47,778 bases of DNA from NCBI GenBank assembly GCA_903900795.1, contig CAIUOO010000067.1, positions 1 through 47,778 of the forward strand. Direction: 5' to 3'. Shown piece by piece: positions 38,805-47,778 of this stretch. Origin of the DNA: an uncultured Gemmatimonadota bacterium (GTDB taxonomy: Bacteria > Gemmatimonadota > Gemmatimonadetes > Gemmatimonadales > Gemmatimonadaceae). The translations under genes were made by a program, and so were the position numbers. Below the pieces are notes generated by a model. It did no database searches, had not been told where the DNA came from, and was given only the letters and a program-made list of their open reading frames with translations. Within the stretch, counting starts at the first letter, position 1. Every line of letters begins with the position of its first letter.

Positions 38805-40454
38805 ATGACACGCTCCCGCCGCGATTTCCTCAAGGCCAGCGCCGCTGTGGCCGCCGGTGGTCTGGTCGCTACGCGATCGGCCTCCGCGCTGTCCCCCTCC
38901 GGCTCGCTGATCGCCGCCCCCGGCCTCATGTCGTCCGATTTGCCGTCGGCCGACGATCCGGCCATCAAGGCCCTCATGCAGGCGGCGATCGACGTCGCCA
39001 AGACCGGCGGCGCCTCGTACGCCGACGTCCGCGTGGCGGCCCGCCGGCAACAGAATGTGAATACGCGCGATCGCATCGTGCAGGGCGTCAGCGACACCGA
39101 CACCTTCGGACTCGGCGTGCGCACCCTGGTCGACGGCGCGTGGGGCTTCGCCGCCACCAGCCGTCTCGACACGGACTCGGTGGCCACCGCCACCCGCGCC
39201 GCGCTCGAGCAGGCCCGCGCCAATCGCGCCAGTCAGCTGCGTCCGGTGCAACTCGCGCCCACGCCCGGCAATCAGGTGGGCGAGTGGAAGAGCCCCATCG
39301 AAACCGATCCGTTCACCGTGGCGATCACCGACAAGGTCGCGCTGTTGCTCGCCGCCAACGAATCGGCGCTCGCGGTGAAGGGCATCCGCAACGTCACGTC
39401 GAGCATGTTCTTCCTGCGCGAAGAGAAGTCGCTTATGACGAGCGACGGATCCTTCCTGGTGCAGACGATCTATCGCACGTCGCCCAGCATGTCGGTCACC
39501 GCGGTGTCGGCCGACTTCTCCGACTTCCAGACGGTGCAGAGCAGTGAGATTGCGCCGATGGGCTTGGGTTATGAGTGGGTGATCAACTCGAAGATGGCCG
39601 AGCGCGCGCCCAAGTGGGCCGAGCTGGCGGTGCAGAAGCTGAGTGCCAAGCCGGTGGAGCCCGGTCGCTACGACCTGCTGCTGCATCCGTCCAACCTGTG
39701 GCTCACGGTGCACGAAGTGATCGCGCACCCCACCGAGCTCGATCGCGCGCTTGGCTTCGAAGCCAACTACGCGGGCACCAGCTTCATCGCGCCGCCGGCG
39801 CAGGTGCTGGGCAAGCTGCGCATCGGATCGGAGCTGCTGAACGTGGTCGGCGATCGTGAGCAGAAGGGATCGCTCGGCGCCATCGGTTGGGACGACGAAG
39901 CGGTGAAGCCGATAAAGTTCGACATCATCAAGAACGGCGTGTTCGTGGACTATCAGACCACGCGCGAGCAGGCCACGATGATGACCGACTACTACACGAG
40001 TGTGGGGAAGCCGGTACGCTCGTACGGCTGTTCGTACGCGCAGAGCTGGGCCGACGTGCAGTTCCAGCGCATGCCGAACGTGAGCATGGTGCCGGGCAAC
40101 ACCGACGCCACGTTTGACAGCATGATCGGCACGATGGACAAGGGCATCGCGATCGTGGGCGACGGCTCGTTCTCGATCGACCAGCAGCGCTACAATGGCC
40201 AGTTCGCCGGCCAGATCTTCTACGAAGTGAAGGGTGGCAAGATCGTGGGCCAGCTCAAGGACGTCGCGTACCAGTTCCGCACGCCCGAGTTCTGGAAATC
40301 ACTGAAGGCGATCGGCGGCCAGAAGAGCTACGAACTGGGCGGCGCTTTCGGCGATGCCAAGGGACAGCCGGGCCAGTCGAACTCCGTGAGCCACGGCTGC
40401 GTGCCGTCGCTCTTCAGCCAAACCAACATCATCAACACCGGGAGGAGGGCGTGA
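38805..40454 (+). CDS. Tat-exported TldD-family metallopeptidase
   Basis: SRRDFLKASAAVAAGGLVATRSASA Tat signal; HEVIAH metal-binding HExxxH; AGTSFIAPPAQVLGKLRIGSELLNVVGD. Confidence 0.88.
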   Translation: MTRSRRDFLKASAAVAAGGLVATRSASALSPSGSLIAAPGLMSSDLPSADDPAIKALMQAAIDVAKTGGASYADVRVAARRQQNVNTRDRIVQGVSDTDTFGLGVRTLVDGAWGFAATSRLDTDSVATATRAALEQARANRASQLRPVQLAPTPGNQVGEWKSPIETDPFTVAITDKVALLLAANESALAVKGIRNVTSSMFFLREEKSLMTSDGSFLVQTIYRTSPSMSVTAVSADFSDFQTVQSSEIAPMGLGYEWVINSKMAERAPKWAELAVQKLSAKPVEPGRYDLLLHPSNLWLTVHEVIAHPTELDRALGFEANYAGTSFIAPPAQVLGKLRIGSELLNVVGDREQKGSLGAIGWDDEAVKPIKFDIIKNGVFVDYQTTREQATMMTDYYTSVGKPVRSYGCSYAQSWADVQFQRMPNVSMVPGNTDATFDSMIGTMDKGIAIVGDGSFSIDQQRYNGQFAGQIFYEVKGGKIVGQLKDVAYQFRTPEFWKSLKAIGGQKSYELGGAFGDAKGQPGQSNSVSHGCVPSLFSQTNIINTGRRA

Positions 40455-41860
40455 GCGACTTCGGCCCCCGTTCTCTGTACGCGCCGGCTGGGATTCTCAC
40501 GCGTGCCGAGGCGCAGGAAATCGCCCAGCGTGTGTTGCGAAACTCGCCGGCGGAAGAGACACGCGTTTCGATCAACAGCGCAGCGCGTGCGGATACGCGC
40601 TTCGCGCTGAATCAGGTCACCACGTCGGGTGAGAATCAGGACACGCAGGTGACGATCACCGCGTATTCGGGCAATCGTGCGGCGAGCGTGAACACCAACC
40701 GTCTCGACGAAGCCTCGCTCGCGGCGGCGGCAAAGCAGGCGTACGAGATCGCGAAGCTGGTGCCGCCCAATCCGGAGCGCATGCCGGAGCTTGGCGCGCA
40801 AACGTATCCGGCGACGCGCGAGCGCAGCATCACGCTGCCCTCTCCCACCGAGCGGGCGGCGGCGTCGAAGATCGTGACCGAGCTGGCGCGTGCGAACGAA
40901 CTGATCGCGACCGGCTTCATCGAGTGTCGTGCCGGGGCGACGGCGCTCGCCAACTCGAAGGGATTGTTCGCGTACGACTCGAGTTCGTCGGTGACGATGA
41001 CGACCACCGTGCGCTCGCCCGATGGCACCGGTTCCGGCTGGGCGTGCACCGATGGTAACACGTTTTCCGATCTCGACCCGGCGCGCGTGGCGGCCACGGC
41101 CGTGCAGAAGGCCAAAGACTCGCGGAGTCCGGTGGCGATCGAGCCGGGCCGCTACACCACGATCCTCGAGCCCACGGCCGTAGGCAATCTGGTGCAGCTG
41201 ATCGCCGGTGCGATGCAGGCGCGTTCCGCCGATGAAGGCCGCTCGTTTTTCTCGAAGCAGGGCGGTGGCAACAAGATCGGACTCAAGGTGGTCGATGAGC
41301 GTGTCACGCTGATCACCGACCCGGCCGATTCGCCGAGTACGAGCGGCGGGTACGACGGCGACGGCATGCCGCTCGAGAAGGTCACGTGGATCGAGAACGG
41401 CGTGGTGAAGAACCTGAATTACGATCGCTTCTGGGCGCAGAAGCAGGGCGTGCAGCCCACGCGCGCCGGTGGTGGTGGAGGCGGTGGCGGCGGAGGCGGC
41501 GGTGCGCGTTCGCTGCGCATGCTGGGCGGCACCACGAGTGTGGCCGACATGATCAAGAGCACGGAGCGCGGGATTCTGGTGACGCGCTTCTGGTACATCC
41601 GTGGCGTGGACCCCCGCACGATTCTCTATACGGGACTCACGCGCGACGGTACGTTCCTGATCGAGAATGGCAAGGTGACGCGTCCGATCAAGAATTTCCG
41701 CTTCAACGAGTCGCCGATCTTCTTCCTGAACAACCTGGAAGCGATGGGCCCGACGATTCGCATTAACGCGTCGGAGAACCTCGGTGCCGGCGGTGCGGTG
41801 TATATGCCGCCGATCAAAGTCAGAGACTTTACGTTTTCGTCGCTGTCGGATGCGGTGTAG
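40451..41860 (+). CDS. TldD/PmbA (TldE-like) family protein with polyglycine insert
   Basis: PmbA-like layout; TILEPTAVGNLVQLI; C-term RNFRFNESPIFFLNNLEAMG; overlaps the upstream tldD-like gene by 4 nt. Confidence 0.87.
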   Translation: MSDFGPRSLYAPAGILTRAEAQEIAQRVLRNSPAEETRVSINSAARADTRFALNQVTTSGENQDTQVTITAYSGNRAASVNTNRLDEASLAAAAKQAYEIAKLVPPNPERMPELGAQTYPATRERSITLPSPTERAAASKIVTELARANELIATGFIECRAGATALANSKGLFAYDSSSSVTMTTTVRSPDGTGSGWACTDGNTFSDLDPARVAATAVQKAKDSRSPVAIEPGRYTTILEPTAVGNLVQLIAGAMQARSADEGRSFFSKQGGGNKIGLKVVDERVTLITDPADSPSTSGGYDGDGMPLEKVTWIENGVVKNLNYDRFWAQKQGVQPTRAGGGGGGGGGGGGARSLRMLGGTTSVADMIKSTERGILVTRFWYIRGVDPRTILYTGLTRDGTFLIENGKVTRPIKNFRFNESPIFFLNNLEAMGPTIRINASENLGAGGAVYMPPIKVRDFTFSSLSDAV

Positions 41861-41886
41861 GCGGGGACTGCAACTGCCAACTCCCT

Positions 41887-41980
41887 AGGAAGCAGGAGGG
41901 AGGGTATCCGGGAAGAGGAGGCAGGAACCACGCGCGGTTCACCTGCTTCCTGCCTCCTGATACCCTCCCTCCTGCTTCCT
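41887..41980. repeat. Long imperfect purine/pyrimidine-biased inverted repeat
   Basis: Left AGGAAGCAGGAGGGAGGGTATC-(CGGGAAG)-AGGAGGCAGGAA, 19-nt loop, right TTCCTGCCTCCTGATACCCTCCCTCCTGCTTCCT; 34 paired bases with a 7-nt bulge on one arm. Confidence 0.9.
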
Positions 41981-42242
41981 AAGCGGTTGGCCGTTCCGAG
42001 TCGTCAACCACGCGCCGTTTTCAAGGTCTTTTCAAGGGGTCAGAGTCGTTGAACCTTGAAGAGCCGCGATCGCCGTGGCGCGTACTTCGGACGGGGGCGG
42101 ACAGCGAGGTGCGTGCTTAGGTTGCGAAGTGCGAGCCCAATCGTGTCAGAGTCAGGCGCGGTGTCCTGCGCCGGCGCGACCCTCTGCCTCCTTTCCCAGA
42201 CGACGTGATGCCGACGAATGACCGCATGCGAAGGAGTATGAC

Positions 42243-43862
42243 GTGTCCGAGCCTTTGAACGTGCCGCCTCGCGAGAACGGCGTCGCGGCACGTTCGCACA
42301 TTCTGCCGCCGCCAGGAGACCGCGCGTTCGCGTTGGTCGCGCTGCTCGTCTTCGCCGGAATCACGACGATCCTGTCGACGTGGCACGAGCCGTGGCACGA
42401 CGAACTGCAAGCGTGGCGAATTGCGCTGGACAGCGCGAGTCTTGCGGAACTCGTGCGAAATGTACGCTACGAGGGACACCCGCTTTTCCCATTCCTGCTG
42501 TTACGTGCACTCGGGCTGGTGTCGCGGGCCTGGACCTCCGTCGTCATCGCGCATGTGCTGATCGCCTGCGGCAATGCGTGGATCGTGCTGCGATATGCGC
42601 CGTTCAGTCGTTTACATCGGCTGCTGATCATCTTCGGATACTTTTTTGTGTTCGAGTATGCCGTGATTGTGCGGCCCTACGGGCTGGGCATGTTGTTCGG
42701 GTTGGCAGCGTGCGCCGCCTGGTGCGCACCGCGGCGTCGCGGGGCCCTCACGGCCGTCCTGCTGCTGCTCCTCGCCAACACGAGCGCCGTCGGTCTCGCT
42801 CTCGGCCTCGCTCTCGGCTGCGGCTTCCTGTTGGACGCCGCTGAGGATTGGGGTGATTGGAGGTGGTCGCCGCGCGCACGGGCGGGCGCCATGGCTGCGG
42901 GCGTGCTGGTGGTCACGGTGGTGGCGATCACGATGGTATGGTCGATGATGCCGCCCGCCGATTCGGGGTACCGCGGCGGCACGGGGGACAACGCGCGAAA
43001 ACTCCAGTTCGTCGCGCGTTCGATCTCGCTTCCGGCACGTGCCTTCCTGCCGTTCCCGCCCATCGGCGTCGACGGGTCAACGCGTTGGAACAGCTGGGCG
43101 TTTGGCGCGTCACAGACCCAGTTGATCGTCGCCGACCTGGTGGCCGTCGCCCTTGTCCTGGCGGGTGCCCTGGTGGTGGCACGCCGACGTTCGGCACTCG
43201 TCCTCTGGGCGATGGCCGTGGGCGGATTCTATGCCTTTTTTACGCTCCTTCACCCGGGTTCCTTTCGCCATCATGGCTATATCGTCGTCGCGTTCATCGC
43301 GGCGGCCTGGCTTGCGTATGCGCGCCCCTCCAGTCGATGGACGGAATCGCTCGCGCGCGTTCTGCATCGTCTTGAACCCGCGCGAGGACCCCTACTCACC
43401 TTCTTGCTGCTGCCGATGATCGGGGCCGCATGGCAACTCGCATGCGCCGATCGCGACCAGCAGTTCGCCAGCGGCCCGCAGGTCGTCGAAGTGCTGCGCA
43501 GCGAGCACCTGATCGACCTGCCGATTGTGGGAGACGCCTATCCGTGGTCGCAGCCCGTTGCCGCGCTACTCGACCGGCCCGTTTTTCTGCCACGCGAAAA
43601 CCGTGCAACGACCTGGGTCAGCAATGGTTACGTCCGACACGGACTATCGGCCGATGTCATCCTCGACCGCACCATACGCGCTTTCTTCAGGACGCACTGT
43701 CAGGTGGTGGTGCTGGCCAACAACAAGCGGCAGTTTTCGCCGTGGCTTATGCGACGATTAGAGCGCGTCTCACCGCCGCCACCGATGCGGCCGATGAGCG
43801 ACATTGCACTCAGTGTGTGGCTCGCCACCGCCCCGCGCTGCGCCGGCAGCGCGAAGCCCTAG
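42243..43862 (+). CDS. Polytopic membrane protein, candidate GT-C-type (GT39/PMT-like) glycosyltransferase
   Basis: About 10 hydrophobic segments; early WHEPWHDELQAWRIALDSASL with acidic/DE motif, YEGHPLFPFLLLRAL; lies next to other GT genes. Confidence 0.6.
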   Translation: MSEPLNVPPRENGVAARSHILPPPGDRAFALVALLVFAGITTILSTWHEPWHDELQAWRIALDSASLAELVRNVRYEGHPLFPFLLLRALGLVSRAWTSVVIAHVLIACGNAWIVLRYAPFSRLHRLLIIFGYFFVFEYAVIVRPYGLGMLFGLAACAAWCAPRRRGALTAVLLLLLANTSAVGLALGLALGCGFLLDAAEDWGDWRWSPRARAGAMAAGVLVVTVVAITMVWSMMPPADSGYRGGTGDNARKLQFVARSISLPARAFLPFPPIGVDGSTRWNSWAFGASQTQLIVADLVAVALVLAGALVVARRRSALVLWAMAVGGFYAFFTLLHPGSFRHHGYIVVAFIAAAWLAYARPSSRWTESLARVLHRLEPARGPLLTFLLLPMIGAAWQLACADRDQQFASGPQVVEVLRSEHLIDLPIVGDAYPWSQPVAALLDRPVFLPRENRATTWVSNGYVRHGLSADVILDRTIRAFFRTHCQVVVLANNKRQFSPWLMRRLERVSPPPPMRPMSDIALSVWLATAPRCAGSAKP

Positions 43863-44889
43863 AACCGCGCGCCCGCACCCCCCCCGGTGATTCGCCGGGG
43901 ACGGCGCTCCCTAAGGGTCCCGGCGCCGCGCTGGCCAGCGCGGACAGCGAACCCTCGAAATCGAATTCCCAGTGCTGCCCAACGCCGCGCATGACGGCGG
44001 GAGAGTCTGCGACCCTCGCGAGCGGCGATGCGGTCGGTGCGCGGTCCTCCGGGACGTCATCGGGCGTACCCGGTCGCCGCGCGAAAAACGGGGCCAGCAG
44101 CGCCCAGAATGTGGCGGGATCACCCTGGCTGTGCGCGGCCGCTCGATGGGCCGCGTTCCACTCCTCATCCCAGCGCATCCGGAAGGGGCCAGCGCGTGCC
44201 ATCGCGCGTCGGACCTCGATCTTGCGTAGATAATTGGCGGGGCACAGTGCCCGGTACCGGAAGATGGCGGCCGGGAGCATCGATCGGTCGTATACCCCCC
44301 GTGCCCCCATGCGCTCGTGCCGCGACACCCAGCGCTCCGTGGCGCGAAGTCCCCAGCGCCTGAGCGCGAAGGGACCGCCGGTGATCCCGGCATCGTAGCC
44401 GTCACCGGTGATGCACACGCCGGTCGTCCGGCGAAACAACCGGTTCCGACCTTGGTGCAGCCAGAGCGTATCGCGCCCCAGAATGTTGTGGACGGGCAGC
44501 GAGAACAGCAGACGACGCGGGAACGCGTGGGGCAGCGCCGCGATGGCGCCCAACGCGTCTTCGTGCACGACCTCATTCGCTTGCACGTACAGGCAATGAC
44601 TGCTGCGACAATCGGCCAGTGCACGGTTGCTGATGTGCGCAATCACCTCCCCATTGTCTGGCGAGTCGCTCCAACGATCACGTCGAATTCTGATCTTGTC
44701 CGGAAAGTGATTGGCCAGCGCCTGCACGGCTTCCCATGTGCGGTCGGTCGAAAATCCCTCGCTGATGATAAATTCGTCACAGAGGGGCAGCGCCGCGCGC
44801 ACCGACTCGATGAACGGATAGCCGAGTGCCTCCACGTTGCGCGCAATGGTGAAGCCCGAGATCGTGGATGTGCCTATGCGCAACGGCAT
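43810..44889 (-). CDS. GT2-like glycosyltransferase
   Basis: GFTIARNVEALGYPFIESVRAALPLCDEFIISEGFSTDRTWEAVQALANHFPDKIRIRRDRW; C-terminal tail is low complexity. Confidence 0.75.
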   Translation of the reverse strand: MPLRIGTSTISGFTIARNVEALGYPFIESVRAALPLCDEFIISEGFSTDRTWEAVQALANHFPDKIRIRRDRWSDSPDNGEVIAHISNRALADCRSSHCLYVQANEVVHEDALGAIAALPHAFPRRLLFSLPVHNILGRDTLWLHQGRNRLFRRTTGVCITGDGYDAGITGGPFALRRWGLRATERWVSRHERMGARGVYDRSMLPAAIFRYRALCPANYLRKIEVRRAMARAGPFRMRWDEEWNAAHRAAAHSQGDPATFWALLAPFFARRPGTPDDVPEDRAPTASPLARVADSPAVMRGVGQHWEFDFEGSLSALASAAPGPLGSAVPGESPGGVRARGSRASRCRRSAGRWRATH

Positions 44890-44913
44890 GCGTGTCCCGG
44901 CGGTGCCATGCCA

Positions 44914-46068
44914 TCAGCCATGACAGCACGCCTCGAGCACGGCACGCCACTGCGGGGCGAGGCGTGCAGCCGAATAGTGCTCGCGAATGCGTGTCTGCAG
45001 CACGCGAGCCTTGGCAAAGGCGGCCGCGCGGTTCTCATGGACGTCACGAAGGGCATCGACCGCCGACTCATGGTCGGCGTCGGCCCAGGACTGCTCCGAC
45101 GTAAAGAATCCTTCAAACCAGTTGACCGTGCAGGGCACCATCGTGTGGTCGACCACATGCGACAGCTCAGGGTCGAGGAATTCCGTCTGCCCACCGAAAC
45201 CCGTCATCACCACGGGGTTCCCCAGCGCGGCCGCCTCGAACGCCCCCAGCCCCCAGCCTTCCGCATGACACAACGACGTGTAACAATGGCTGTGCACATG
45301 CAGGTTCACGATACCCGCACGGGGGTCGTGTCCTGTCAGCAGTCGAATGGGCGCGCGCGAGTCGTATTCCCGACGAAGCCGTGCTAACGAGCGCGCGCTG
45401 GTGTTCCACGCATTCACCACGTGCCTCACAGCGAACCGACGGCTCAGCCTCGACAGGTCCTTCGCGCTGGTCTTGAGCACGAGTTCGGTGTCATCGGCAC
45501 GATCGAACGCCGAGAGATACGCCCGGACCAGTCGGTCGATGGCCTTCCGGCTGGTCCAGAGTCCGATGGAGTAAAACACGGTCTTACGGCCCGTCGGCTC
45601 GGGCTTCTCGCGGTACATGTCCTCCGCAAGGGTATGTGGGATGACATGAACGGGTACGTCCACCCCGGAATGCCGGAATACCTGCGCGTTCCAACGACAC
45701 GGCACGATCACCGCGTGCGCGCGGTTCAGCAGTGTGTCCCATCCGGCCGGGAGTCGGTCGGACTCCCAGACGGTGTGCACGATGAGGCGATGCGTACCGT
45801 ACCGCTCGAACCAGTGCTCCAACTGATTTGGCATCATGTGGAGCACGACGGCGTCAGGACGCGACGGCGCCTTGCGGCGCGCATCGAGCAATGGGTCGGG
45901 TGGCAGGGGGCCGTGGTAGCTCTGCATGCGCCCGTCGCGCCAGCCGATGGGCTCCCAGGACACCTCGACTCCGGCGAGCACCAAGGTGCGGATCGCTTCG
46001 CGACCGGCCACGGCGAAGCCGGAGTGCCCCGCCTCAACCACGTAGTGAATGCGCAAGGGTGCGCTCAT
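44914..46068 (-). CDS. Glycosyltransferase family 4 (GT1/GT4-like)
   Basis: SRKAIDRLVRAYLSAF; CHAEGWGLGAFEAAALGNPVVMTGFGGQTEFLD. Confidence 0.88.
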   Translation of the reverse strand: MSAPLRIHYVVEAGHSGFAVAGREAIRTLVLAGVEVSWEPIGWRDGRMQSYHGPLPPDPLLDARRKAPSRPDAVVLHMMPNQLEHWFERYGTHRLIVHTVWESDRLPAGWDTLLNRAHAVIVPCRWNAQVFRHSGVDVPVHVIPHTLAEDMYREKPEPTGRKTVFYSIGLWTSRKAIDRLVRAYLSAFDRADDTELVLKTSAKDLSRLSRRFAVRHVVNAWNTSARSLARLRREYDSRAPIRLLTGHDPRAGIVNLHVHSHCYTSLCHAEGWGLGAFEAAALGNPVVMTGFGGQTEFLDPELSHVVDHTMVPCTVNWFEGFFTSEQSWADADHESAVDALRDVHENRAAAFAKARVLQTRIREHYSAARLAPQWRAVLEACCHG

Positions 46069-46874
46069 GCAGATGCGCTCCGCCAGCTGCCGAAGGTGAG
46101 ATGCTGAAACAGCCGGCCGGCCTCCGACTCATCGAGGACGACGAGATCGCTCGTCTCGCGCGCTCGCTGAATCACTTCCGTGACGACATCAGGACCGGTG
46201 GTATACAACACGTCATAATCGGTGTGAACATCGAGCGCCGATCGCTGGGCGAGCAGTGCGATGATGGCGCCGAGCAGCGGATGCCCCGCCACCGCGCCCA
46301 GAAAAAAATTGGCGATGCGCTCTGTATACTCTGCGCGTCCGTTGCGGATGGGTTCCTGAGAGCCGATGCGGCGCGCTTGTTGCGGCGTCAACGTGGTTTC
46401 GACACAGGCGAGCACGCCGGCGCCGGCATGTTCGCGCCGCACGCGGTCGATGCCAGCACCGCAGCGCACGTCCAGATCGACATAGAAGCCGCCGAGACGG
46501 TAGAGGAGGAGGTATCGCAACAGATCTGCCCGCTGGACGTTGCGCGGGAGTGCCTGATAAAGCGCCCAGTGTTCCGGGCTTTCGCGTTGGATAAAAGCTT
46601 CCGCGGTCACCCTGTTCCAGCACACGATCGTCCATTCGCGCGGCGGGTGCCGACGTCTCCATCCTCCCAGAATCAACCGGCCGTGCCACGGGATGCGTCG
46701 GGACTCCCACAGGCCGAACACCGTGTGGATGACTCGCGGAATGCCGCGCGTCTCACCCGCGCCTGCCCCCTCGGGTGCGATAGCTGGTGTGTACGCCGAG
46801 GCGACACGCCCGATGCCCCACGCGAAGTCAGGGAGAGACCGAAGCTGCGCGGCACGCGCGCGCAGGCTCATCAT
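46065..46874 (-). CDS. GT32-like (DXD) glycosyltransferase
   Basis: IPRVIHTVFGLWESRRIPWHGRLILGGWRRRHPPREWTIVCW; RADLLRYLLLYRLGGFYVDLDVRCGAGIDR. Confidence 0.88.
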   Translation of the reverse strand: MMSLRARAAQLRSLPDFAWGIGRVASAYTPAIAPEGAGAGETRGIPRVIHTVFGLWESRRIPWHGRLILGGWRRRHPPREWTIVCWNRVTAEAFIQRESPEHWALYQALPRNVQRADLLRYLLLYRLGGFYVDLDVRCGAGIDRVRREHAGAGVLACVETTLTPQQARRIGSQEPIRNGRAEYTERIANFFLGAVAGHPLLGAIIALLAQRSALDVHTDYDVLYTTGPDVVTEVIQRARETSDLVVLDESEAGRLFQHLTFGSWRSASA

Positions 46875-47778
46875 GTGCGTTCGAAGAGATCGGTGATCGT
46901 TCCCGCGATCGCTTCGGGTCGGTAGTGCGTCGACCAGCGCGCCATGGCCGCAGCGGCCAACGACTCACGAAGGCCAGCCGACTGGGCGAGCCTGAGGCAT
47001 TGCGCCGCGAACACTTCGGGGGAGTCGGCCAGCAACAGATGGACTTCATCGTCCACGGCAATGCCCTCGGCGCCCACCGTGGTGGACACCACGGGGATCC
47101 CACGCGCGAACGCTTCCAACAGCTTGATGCGTGTGCCGCCGCCGCCCCGAATCGGCACGACCGCTACATCCACCTCGCGATACGCCACGCCTATGTCCGG
47201 GACGGGCCCCTCGTAGACGGCGTGCGCGGTGGCCGCGATCGTGTCCTGTAACTCGCGACGTGCCATGGCGCCGACGAAGCGAAACCGCACCGCGCCCTGC
47301 ATGCCCGCGACCACCAGTGGGATGACCTCGCGGCACAGCCACATCGCGGCATCGTGATTCGGGAAGTAGCCGAAGGCCCCGATGAACAGGAACGTGACCG
47401 GGGCGGTCGCACGCATGGCCTCGCGCGGCGGTGCGGCCGGGTAGACGTTTGGCAGCACCGCGAGGCGATGTGGGTCGAGGGTGCCCGCGAGCCGATCGCG
47501 GTCGATGGCGGATGCCACGAAGACGCCGTCGCAGCCGGGCAAGACCCGCGCTTCCAACTCATGGTAAAACTGCGACTCCGCGTCGAGGATCGCGGCCATG
47601 TCGCGCTGACCCCGCGCTCGGTAGAGGCCACCGATACGCTGGCGCGTTACCGATTCGATATCGTCGAGATCGATGTACAGCCGTGCACCAGGCATCGTCT
47701 CCAGCAGCGCGCTCGCCACGGGGTAGAGATAGAGCCGAAACAGCACGATGCGGCGGCAGTACAGGGGCGAGCGGTGAC
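46871..47778 (-). CDS. Glycosyltransferase family 4 (N-terminus beyond window edge)
   Basis: VTFLFIGAFGYFPNHDAAMWLCREVIPLV; VDVAVVPIRGGGGTRIKLLEAFARGIPVVSTTVGAEGI; frame stays open to the last base. Confidence 0.9.
   Translation of the reverse strand, partial: HRSPLYCRRIVLFRLYLYPVASALLETMPGARLYIDLDDIESVTRQRIGGLYRARGQRDMAAILDAESQFYHELEARVLPGCDGVFVASAIDRDRLAGTLDPHRLAVLPNVYPAAPPREAMRATAPVTFLFIGAFGYFPNHDAAMWLCREVIPLVVAGMQGAVRFRFVGAMARRELQDTIAATAHAVYEGPVPDIGVAYREVDVAVVPIRGGGGTRIKLLEAFARGIPVVSTTVGAEGIAVDDEVHLLLADSPEVFAAQCLRLAQSAGLRESLAAAAMARWSTHYRPEAIAGTITDLFERT

Noticed and set aside
1-47778. CRISPR array, tRNA, rRNA or prophage
   Set aside because: No regularly spaced direct repeats, no cloverleaf-like segments with conserved TTCGANTC arms in intergenic gaps, no phage structural genes or integrase in the ORF track

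Overview
High-GC bacterial chromosome window; the gene content looks Gemmatimonadota-like, but that is inference only. I count about 43 protein-coding genes, one clear TPP (THI-box) riboswitch, one VapBC-like toxin-antitoxin pair and several inverted repeats. I saw no rRNA, tRNA, CRISPR array, prophage or intact transposase. Layout: (1) 1-16.8 kb is mostly housekeeping: aldo/keto reductase, MsrPQ, THUMP methyltransferase, a vitamin-uptake locus (NadR-like kinase, PnuC/PnuT-type transporter, TPP riboswitch, TonB receptor), M20 peptidase, VapBC, GAF histidine kinase, 2-oxoglutarate dehydrogenase E1 and a large secreted PIG-L deacetylase. (2) 16.7-34.9 kb is a dense glycan locus: CysQ-type PAP phosphatase, a SAM-fold protein, four PAPS-type sulfotransferases each next to a glycosyltransferase, GT4, GT2 and GT32 enzymes, a GT2-methyltransferase-like fusion and a membrane acyltransferase. 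(3) 35-42 kb holds an SSS symporter preceded by a 35-aa membrane mini-ORF, an M20 peptidase and a Tat-exported TldD/TldE pair. (4) 42.2-47.8 kb is a second glycosyltransferase cluster. Most interesting candidates: a possible sulfated-glycan pathway with a linked PAP-recycling enzyme and no visible flippase or polymerase, a TPP riboswitch whose aptamer contains the Shine-Dalgarno of a TonB receptor next to a PnuC-kinase pair of unclear substrate, and three paralogous GT4s sharing an unusual C-terminal tail.
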